Below are positions 51,451-61,200 of a DNA stretch of 64,000 bases, one piece after another (within the stretch, counting starts at the first letter, position 1; each line of letters starts with the position of its first letter). The DNA comes from Colius striatus (taxonomy: Eukaryota; Chordata; Aves; Coliiformes; Coliidae). The translations under genes were made by a program, and so were the position numbers. The notes beneath the pieces were generated by a model that was not told the DNA's origin, made no database searches, and saw only the letters and a program-made list of their open reading frames with translations. The DNA lies in the NCBI RefSeq assembly GCF_028858725.1, contig NC_084774.1, forward strand, positions 8,778,001 to 8,842,000. The letters are read 5' to 3'.

Positions 51451-51849
51451 GTTGGGTTGGGGTCTTTTTCCCCTCTCCAAGTTATTTTTTCCCTTCTTCT
51501 TCTTCCAAAACACCTGAACTGAACCCTGAGCTCTTCATACCACTCACTCCACCTCACCTCCATCTCTGCTTCCTTTTCCCCTCTACACCCAGTGCCTGAA
51601 GATCCCTAAGCATCATTTCATGCCCACCTCTCCACAGTGAGTGAAAAGACCACCCTGACCTAAGAAAAAACCCCACAAAAGCAACAACAACCTCCCCAGA
51701 AAAGCAGGGAAGGGTGACACAGCCACACATCAACGTACAGAAAACAACTCCCCCTTCCCTGTACTGCAGTTAAAGCTCCTTTTCTTCTTTAACCACCTGG
51801 TTCAGTCTGAATTCCCCACAGAGGTTCCAGTGAAACCATCACACAAACA
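51451..51849. other. Spacer before the HELZ2 3' end
   Basis: A T/C-rich then A-rich stretch (about 51,455-51,780). No supported gene. Confidence 0.5.
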
Positions 51850-51867
51850 GGACTTTTACTATTAAAA

Positions 51868-51873
51868 TTTATT
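51868..51873 (-). terminator. HELZ2: Candidate HELZ2 poly(A) signal
   Basis: The minus strand reads AATAAA in TAACTAATAAATTTTAATAG, a typical AT-rich 3' end. It is about 950 bases from the oppositely oriented FNDC11 poly(A) site. Confidence 0.45.
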
Positions 51874-53518
51874 AGTTAAATAAACCCCAATCATTTCTTT
51901 ACAATTATGGCTTAAATATAAAACAACAAAAAACCCCAAAGGGATGCTGAGGTTCATTCTTAGAAACAGTAGAAGCAGGTACAAATATTTGTATCCAAAA
52001 CATCATTTGAGGTTTGCTGTGAGTCACAGCCATACAAAAGATAAAAACCTGCCCCCCTGGAAGCTCCTTGAGTCACCCTCCAGGACACCTCACGGGTCAT
52101 TGCCATTGTCTAACGATTTATTGCAGTAAACTGATTGTCCTACACACACCTGGCCAAATCCTGCACCAAAACTGAGTCCTTTGGGCTCCTCCTTCACCAG
52201 CTGGAGCCAAGGACCTCTCCTAGGAAACCTCTTTCCTAGCTCTGGGTGGGTTGGGGCATCCCTGGCAGTGCCAGTGGGACACAGGGCAATGGTGTGGCTG
52301 CCACTGCAGGGACCACCACAGCCCAGTGCAGCAGGGGCTCGAGCTCTCAGAGAGTGCTGGAGCATGACTCAGAAGTTGTGCTGCTGCAGGAACCACGGCT
52401 CCTGTCCCTCCCCAGCCTTCCTTTGGGAGCTGTGGGAGGTGCAGAGCCTGTGACCAGCAGACACCCTGTGCCCCACGCTGCCTCTGCCTTGGCAGTGACC
52501 AAAGCTTTGGTGGCTTTGGGGGTTTTTAACAAGTGTTTTTAAGAGCTTGTGCTGGAACATCAAACTCATTCAAAAGGAAATGCAGAGCTCAGTGTGCAGG
52601 TGGCCCCAGACTGCTCTGAACTGTCTCCCCTCGGTGTCTATGACTCTTCTCTGGGAGCACAAGGATGAGAACACAACGTTCAGCTCTCACTCACAGTCTC
52701 TAATAACTGATTAATTGCACTTTCTGCTATCCCTGACTCTTGCAGCTCTGTGACCAACTCCCAGGTCCCTGCCCACAGCTCCAGAGTCCAGCCTGGCTGG
52801 GTCTGCTGCCTGGGTGCTCCAGAGCACCATTTGCCAAACACCAGCTATAAAATGCATCTGCAAAGGACGAAACCACGTGTGTACATTGTCTTGCAACACA
52901 AGTCACCAAGGAAAGCATTTCAGTCCAAGCTTTACCCTCCAAGGAGTAGCAGTAAATATCTATTTGCTGCTGCTGAGGGCAAAGGGAGATGCTTTGTGAG
53001 GTCTCCTCCTTGAGCTATGCAGACACGTGGCCAAACCCCACCGAGCCATCACACCTGGGGTGAGTGTGTGAGTCTCTTCATTTGTGTTACAGATAAAACA
53101 ACCAGCTAAAAAAAACACCTGGAGGAGAGACTCTTCTCTTACATCAGCTCAGGAAAATGAGGCCCATCAGTTCTAAAGGACTGAGGTGACATTCAGAATG
53201 ATGCTGGCACTGTGCTGAAGCACTTATCCCAATTCCAGCATCTCCTGCCATTTCCCACACGTCCCTGCCTGATCTCAGCTGTCCACAAAATGATCCCTCT
53301 AAAAGCTTATTTTGCAATAACATTAGCAAAAGCAGCCTGGTGCAGAAGCTTTAAGACCTCAGCTGGGGTGACAGCAAAGAACAATGAACTTTACACCTTC
53401 CCAGCTTCTATCAGGCTACTTCAAAAACAGTGGGAATTCCTTCCTATGGGCTCCTGTCCCCCATGGCATCACCAGCCATGTGCCTGTTATTATACTAGGA
53501 GAAACTCCTTTGTTCTTC

Positions 53519-53692
53519 AGGTGAGGGAGCCCTGGCCCAGGCTGCCCAGGGAGGGTGTGGAGGCTCCTTCTCAGGAGGTTTCCAACCCCACCTGGACACG
53601 TTCCTGTGCCCCATGAGCCGGGGGAACCTGCTGGAGCAGGGGTTGGGCTGGAGCAGCTCTGCAGGGTCCTTCCAGGCCCCACCACTTCTGCT
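53519..53692 (+). mobile_element. CR1 LINE 3' fragment
   Basis: Sense CR1 sequence: GAGGGAGCCCTGGCCCAGGC, TGCCCAGGGAGGGTGTGGAG, CCAACCCCACCTGGACACGT, GGGTTGGGCTGGAGCAG, and GGTCCTTCCAGGCCC. It lacks the last bases of CR1. It is antisense to HELZ2, inside its presumed 3' UTR. Confidence 0.85.
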
Positions 53693-55173
53693 TCAGTAAG
53701 CCAACAGCAAGCCTGGGTCAAACCCACTAAATGCAGAAGTGCAGGAAGGTGTTTAAAATAAGAAAGAGAACAAGAGCATTTCTCACCCAGGAACAGAGTC
53801 ATGAGCAGAGACACGGCGTCAAACAGGGACCGTTCTGGACACAACACCCTCGTATTGCACATCCCTCCCTGCTGGAAAGAGCCTTGCTGCACTTGCAAAC
53901 ACAGGACAAAATTCCTCCCTGCCACAGGGCTGGGAAGCCCCAGGCCCCCTTGGCTCACAGCCAGGACGCTGTGTGTGTCCCAGCACTGCACCTCAGCTCC
54001 AGCCCAGGCCAACGTCTGCAGCCAGCCAGGCGTGTGCTCCTGAGACAGGCACTTCATACATTCAGAATTGAAATGAGATAAAAAGACACCCCCTCCCTCA
54101 AAAAGATGGTGCTTCACACAAGCAGCTCTGTGATAAGGCAGAGAGCACCTCTTCCCCAGCACAGATCTGCCCCATGAGCCGTGCCCAGGCAGGAGCAGCC
54201 TCCTGCAGCTGCACAGTCGCAGCTCCCAGTCTGCAGCAGTGGGGCTACTTAAATAAACCACAACATACAGTATACACAGATATGCTGTGCTCCATTTATC
54301 ACATTTCCATCACCACTCTTCAAACCTCGGGCTGTTAAGACTGTGAAACAGAGTCACAGAGTTAAAAGTCAATAAATTAGAAGCAGCTTTAAAATCACAG
54401 GAAAGGGGGCTCTGAGTGGAGGAGCCTTCACAGAAAACACAACACACTTACAAATTCCCACGTTTCCTGGTAGGACTGGCCCTTGCCTGTCGTTACTCAC
54501 CAGGTGAGGACACATCCTTTGCACAAAGAGCATGGAAACCCATTTACAAGACCAGCTTGGCCTTGGCTCCGTGACGAACGCTGCGAGAACAGCTGCAGCC
54601 AGGCAACTGTGGCACGTGGCTCTCTCTGTGCTTCTTCCTTTGCTTAAAAACTCCCCCCACACACACACCTCAGGACAACACAAATTGTTTTCTCTGCTTT
54701 GAGAAGTAAGAATCCTTTAAAAATCCCCTGGTCTTGGTTTTGAAAGCGAGTGGCAGCACTCAGCAGCTTTGGTCCTGCAGCTCATTCTATCCTCGACCGA
54801 CGGCCCGTTTGGTCCCCGAAGCGCAGCAGCACTGGCTGCTGGGATGGATGGGGGCTCTGCTGAGCCTCTCACAGGTAAAAAAATACTATCATCATTAAGA
54901 AAGTCACCCCCTCCCCCCCAATCCATCCATTTCCAATGCTTTTTGGTTTGCTAGAGCTGAAAGTTCCTGTCCAAGGGCACAAGGATGAAACCCCCGCCCC
55001 AGGATGCCAGAGCACAAGGCCAGGCTGAGCTGGCACCCTGCAGAGGAACATCCCAACTCCCTCTCTGCATTTGGTCCCGTAGGTCATTCACTGATGGAAA
55101 GATTTCCTCCTTCCCAAGGCACACATCAGGCAGTTCAGGGGGAGGGGTGAGCTCCTGGAGGTCCAGCCCATCC

Positions 55174-55298
55174 TCAGCGCTGGAAGGCCAAACTCTTCCT
55201 GACGAGGATGTCCTGGGCTGCAGCAGAGCAGTTGTGCTGCCGGTAGTGCTGCAGCAGCCTCCTCCACAAAGGGTTGCACTCCAGCAGGTACTGGTTCC
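55174..55298 (-). CDS. HELZ2: HELZ2 last coding exon
   Basis: Acceptor GTGCTCTCAG; encodes GNQYLLECNPLWRRLLQHYR and the tail ending LAFQR, then TGA at 55,176-55,174. This is the usual short tail after the helicase core. Confidence 0.92.
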
Positions 55299-58200
55299 CT
55301 GAGAGCACAGGGGCAGTGGGTTAGCAGCCAGGAGAGATTCTGAGGCTCTTGTCACAGAACTTTGTGTGTAACCTTTCAGCCCACTGGGTAAGTGCAGGGA
55401 CATTCCCTTCAGCCAGAGCTCTGAAATCCCAGCTCCTTTCTCAGTGCTGTCATACCTGTGAGCAGCTTCCCCACACATCACAGCCCACAGCTGCCTGATT
55501 GGGAGGAAAACAAGCAGCCAAATTCTGCTAGGAGAGAGCTCTGGCATGCAATTGACAGAAGCAAAGTGGTCTGAACCAGAAGGTGAGAGGAAACTACCTG
55601 TTTGTGCTGTATTTGCTGTGCATGAGCTGTGCTGGGCACAGATTGCCCACAGCCCAGTTTCAAAGCCACAGACCCCCCCTAAAGGGCAGAAGAGTAAAGC
55701 AAGACCACAGGTGGCAGCAGGCTGCTCCCCTGCAGGGCTGTGCAGGCTCCCAGGACACCTACCTAAAATGCAGAGTCCTTCCTGAGCTCGTGTGATGCCG
55801 ACATTGACCTGGTTGGGGTCAGTAATAAACCCCAGGTACTTCTTCTGCCAGCTCTTGGTGGGCTTCCTGTCGATCTCTGACCGTGGGCAGGAGCGTACAG
55901 TCGACAGGATCACGTATCTCCACTCACTCCCTAGAGAGGAGAATGGAAAGAGATGGGTTTAGAAGGCTCTGGTCTCTCTTCTGCCTCATGAGACACTCAT
56001 TTCTCTTCAGCAAGACCTGCAAAGCTGCAGCCAAAGTGGGGGTTTCCCCAGCTGTGAAGGTCGTGGGGCTGCTGGCTGCTGTTCCCCATGGAGCATGTGT
56101 TGTGGCAGTTAACACTCCCTCCCTTCCACACCTTCCTGCCTGCATCAGTCTCACCCTGCCTGGGCACTCAGAGGTTTCCAGAGCATTTATTACTATATAT
56201 GGGACAAATCACCCAGAAATCCGGCCCAGAGATGCTTCCTCCAGGGCTGCCATGAGCCTGCTGTAGGATTTGCTCCAAGACTGTCCCTGGGAGATGTTGC
56301 TTCAGTCCTTGGGAAAGCAGGAGACACCAGAACCAGCCCTCCCCCTCTTCCTGCCACCATTACCTTGGCTCTTCGTGATGGTGCAGACGGTGACTCCGCT
56401 GACGCCCTCCCTGTGGAGGCTCTTGTTGATCTCGGACACCTGGGCGCTGTAGGGGCTCAGGATGGCGATGCTCTCCGGCTTGATGGTGCCATCTAGTGTC
56501 AGCTGCTTCGCCAGCCTCACCTGGGGAGAGCAGAGTCCTGCTCACCTGGGAGCCACAGCCCTCCAGCACCCTTCCCTAGATCCCTCCAGCACCCCGTCCC
56601 TAGGTCCCTCCAGCACCCCATCCCTAGATCCCTCCAGCACCCCATCCCTAGATCCCTCCAGCATCCTGTCCCTAGATCCCTCCAGCACCCCATCCCTAGG
56701 TCCCTCCAGCACCCCGTCCCTAGATCCCTCCAGCACCCCATTCCCAGGTCCCTCCAGCACCCCATTCCCAGGTCCCTCCAGCACCCTGTCCCTAGATCCC
56801 TCCAGCACCCCATCCCTAGATCCCTCCAGCACCCCATTCCCAGGTCCCTCCAGCACCCTGTCCCTAGATCCCTCCAGCACCCCATTCCCAGGGCAGCCAT
56901 GGTGCCTGGCTCTGCTGCTCCTGCTGCTCTGGGTCACGTTTCCCTACAGCTGCCTCTGGCCAAGGGGCATCGTGGCACCCTCCAGACCCATCAGACAGAC
57001 ACTGCACCCCACTGACCTTCACCCCCCACCACTACCCATCATCCCTCCCCAACCCCCAGCGCCCTCCCTTTTGCAGCTCCAGCAGCTCCCCAGGACCCTC
57101 CTCACCGCCTGCATCGCTTCCTCTAGGTTGGCTTTGGAGTTCTCATTTCCTTCCTCAGTAGAAATCATGAGGCTCTGCTCCTTCCCCTCCACGTGCCCGA
57201 AGACGATGGGGCAGCAGCCGCAGTCCCGGTGGTGGAACACGCTGTGTCTGCGGCTCAGCTGGGGACACGTCTTTAGCCGCGTTTCGTAGAACTCCTGCGA
57301 TGGGAACTTGCAGATGCTTTTGTGCTGGCAGAGAAAAAAAAGGGAGAAGCTGGGGTGAAGGAAACCCAAGGACCTTGTTAACCCACAGCAGCTTTTTGGG
57401 CAGGCTTCCCCCTGCAAGGCCACTGTGGTGCAGGTGGTCCCAGGGCAATGCCCATTGCTCGAGGAAGGGGAAGAGCTAACGGAGAGTGAGTGAGTGTGTG
57501 TTTGTGTTTGTGTGTGTGTGTGTGTGTGTGCTGGTGGCTCGAGGCAAAGCCTGGGAGCAGCATTTTGTGTGCTGCAGCGAAGCCAAAGCCCTCAGGCCCT
57601 CACCATGCGGTACTGCACGTCCAGCATCCACGCCTGCTCCCGGTACCGCTCGAACAGAGACGTCTCCATGCCCAGGCTCTTGCAGAAGTCGTTGTTGACC
57701 ACAGGCCGCAGCTGTTTGTGATCTCCCAGCAAAACCACCTGCAATGAAGAGCAGCCACCTCAGGTACCAGGGTGGTGGCACTGAAGGCAGGAGGCTCTTT
57801 GCACACTGACACTTTACCGTACAGTTACAGTCACCTCAAAGACCATGCTGGGTGTTGTATGAAGATCTTGACCCAGGTAACACGGAGCCTTGTGCCCGTG
57901 TGATAGGAGAAGGACATCATGCAGCAGATTCTGCTGAGATCTGCTCTGTGCTTCGTGTCCTGTTGACACCTTGCACCTGGGCCAGGGCACTTTTGGTGGC
58001 AGTGGCTCCCACCCTGTAAACAAGCACCAAAGCCCCAGCCACAGCAGCACTTGTTTCCCCTTGCACAAAGCCAAGAGCAAGTTCAGAGGAGACAGTGTGG
58101 CTGTAACTGCCTGAAGCCAAGAGGCTGAGCTGCTGCACACAGCAGAGAGGTGAGCAGATGCAGCAGTTCTCCATCTCAGCTTTCAGGCCTGCAGCAGGTC

Positions 58201-61200
58201 TGTGTGACTCTGCTTCATGTGATGTGAACAGATAACGCTCAGCTCGTGCATTTAGTGCCAGTGCTCAATGTACTGCTGATTCTAATTACTACAGTTACAC
58301 CTCAGAGGAAACAGCTCCCTGAAGGCTGAAACACTGACACACCACCACAGATACTCCCAAGAACAACCTTCAAACCTGGCACCACTTGGCAGAGCAAGGG
58401 GTGGGAGACGTGAGAGAGGTTTGAGAGTCCTCAGCAGCTGTCCAAGAGACACATCTCTGGGGGGAGACTCACCTTCTCAGCATGGCTGTGGCTGACCAAG
58501 GGGATGAGCGTCTCAGGCTCTGTGGACATGGCACACTCATCGATGATGATCTGCTTGACATTGAGCTTCTCCAGGGAGGAGGCAGATGCAGCAGAGCACG
58601 TGCACAGGATGACATCGTGACACGCCAGTTCATAGGCACGAGCAGCTGCCAACTGCATCTTGTACCTGGGGGTCGGTGCAGAAGAGATCAGGTAAGGGAA
58701 AAACATCTCTTCCCAACACTCCCTAAGGGAAACGTCTCCAGGTTCCTCATGCAGGAACCAGACAGAGACTGCACTTTCCCAAATGACTGTGGCTCCACCT
58801 CCCTCCCCAGGATGAGCTGGTGTTCCCAGCAAAGGGCTTTGCATGGACACTTCAGGGGATGTGCTTTGCCCTGAGCTTGGGGCAGGGGCTGAGGGTGGAG
58901 GACACGAGTGTCACAGAGGCATAAGATGACTTTTGGTCCAGATGGACAACAACAGCACCTGAGCAGAAGCGATGCTGAGGCTCTGCACCGTCCCACTAAC
59001 CCCAGGCTGAGCACTTTTTATCTATCATCACTCCAAACACACACCTTATTGATCTGTCTTGACATGTTCAACTAGTCCCTCGCCTTGCATGAGCTGGGAC
59101 AGATCCTCTGGCTCTCCCACAGAGTCTACAAGTTTGTGTCAGCTGAGACTCAGCAAGTACAGCCCAAAGCTCTTCTTGCAGAGGGAGGGGATTGCTGCAC
59201 CGTGCTCCTCCAGACAGTGCTTCAGACGTGGCACTGGCCAAAGCCAGCTGGCTCTCACAGGGCTCTCATTCTACTCACTTCTTTGTTTCCTCTTCTGTTA
59301 TCTGCTCTCCCCTCCTCATCCGAGCGTCGAAGTTGCAGATGTCCCTGTGCCCGGGGTTGGGTGGCCGCCGGATGCGATGGTGCAGGATGATCTCACTGAA
59401 TAAAGAGTCAAGATATAAATCTTTTTGCCCCACCACAGCCCCAAGTGATCTGGGGTCTGAAGTGGAGAAACCCCCTTAGCTAAAGGACATCACAGCCAGA
59501 CTGCCCGTCTTGATAGACCCAACACTTCACCCTGGAGGACACAAAACACAGCCCCTTGTCTTTAGCAGTTGCAAGCAGGAATGAAATGAGACTTTTCAGA
59601 GCTGCTCAAAACACAGATGAAACCATCTGGGAGCTGTCCCACAAGCTGGGCCTCCCCACGAGCTGCCACATCAACCACACGCCATCGCTCGAAGGAAACG
59701 TCATCTGCGAGCAGGTTAATTGTGCTGCTCCACGGCAGCAGGGTGCAAACTGCATTTGCTCTGGTTGCCCAGCTCTACCAGTGCAGCAAACAGCACTGCC
59801 CAGCACTCCCAGAGCCTGCAGGGCCCTCTGCTCCTACCTCAGCTCATGCTTTGGTTTCGCATCCCGCAAGGATTTGCGGTAGAGGTGCCGGTTGCTGCCT
59901 GGGTAGGGGAATTCCATCGTTTCAATGGCCTCCCCGTAAACCCTCAGTGGTTTCAGATCCTTCATCCTCAGCAGCATCTCTGGGGAAGGAGAACAGGTCT
60001 GCTCAGAGTGTACTAGGCAGCAGCAGGCTGAGAAAGCTCGTGGCCAGTGAGGGGCCAGCGTTCGCCCCACCCTCTGCTCATCAACCTCCCTTCACCCTTC
60101 CTCACCCTGCACCCAGGGGTCTTCTGTAAGGACCAGCCCCTCTTTCTGCCCCTCCTGCTCACACATTCCCCCTCCCACCAGTATGAGCCACTTCAGGGGT
60201 TTAAAGCAGACAGTTACCAGCGACAACATCAACGGACTTGTTGGATGGGCCACAGTACAAGATGCACTTTCTGCCGTGGGGCTTTTCCCCCTCGGGGGGC
60301 AGCCTCTGCTCCCTCTCCACGCTCTCCTCGTTCAGCCGATGGAACCAGTAGACAATGTGAGTCCCAACAACTGTTTTCCCAGTGCCTAGAAAAACAAGGA
60401 GCTGACTGAGAACGCTTTAACCACGATGCCAGTGTTCAAAGAGCAGCATCTGGATGATCAGCCATGAAATAAACCCAAGGACTGAGAGGACTGCCTCGAA
60501 GAGCTGTGGGTGAAGCCAACCCACGCTGCCCTCTCCCGCCTCACCACGGGTCCTGTGGAAAGCAACACATCAGCCCTCATCCGCCTTTCATGACACAGTA
60601 GAGGGATGTACTCCTGTCACCCCCCACCTCCTCCAGCCTCACCTGGTGGGCCTTGGATGAGTGTGAAGGGTTTCCTCAGAGCATTCAGAATTGCCTGGTT
60701 CTGACTCTCGTTAAGCTTCTTGTAGCTGCCGGGGAGATCAAAGGATTTTTGCTGCAGGATTCTGGATGTTGTCACTGTTACGGCAAAGAGCCAAGAGAAC
60801 ACATTTAAAGGTTACTGAAGGCAGCACACACAAGTGATTCAACAGGAGGATGCAGCAGGTACCAAGCAGCTGTGGCCCCTTTACAAGGCCACCTAAAAGT
60901 AATGTCATGCCAAGATCTTCTGCCCATGAGCCTCCTCTGTGAGTCCTGGGGCATTAAAGCACCACCTGTGCCTCTCTCTGCCAGGGCATCCCCTGTTGCT
61001 TTCACCCTGCCAGGTTAGCAGCTCCTCTCTTCCCTTGCCAGGGGAGCTCTTGGTCTGGAAGCACAACCCCCATGGCCTACAGAAGCTGCCAGGGCACCTG
61101 CCTGGCCACAAAAGCAGGGAGCCACAAGGTAAGGAAGGTGAGTATCTGCACCTACCTCTCTTAGGGGGCTCGTGGCCGAGGGCGATGCTTTTCACGAGCT

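Larger units (their letters stand above)
51850..55173 (-). other. HELZ2: Probable HELZ2 3' UTR
   Basis: After the HELZ2 stop the minus strand stays non-coding for 3.3 kb. It then reaches an AT-rich end with AATAAA at 51,873-51,868, and an earlier AATAAA at 52,122-52,117. A CR1 fragment lies within (53,519-53,692). The length is inferred; an earlier variant signal could give a shorter UTR. Confidence 0.45.

Noticed and set aside
56462-57289. 275-codon plus-strand frame and minus-strand octapeptide repeats
   Set aside because: They run over the 24-bp intronic minisatellite and antisense to HELZ2 exons. No protein similarity.
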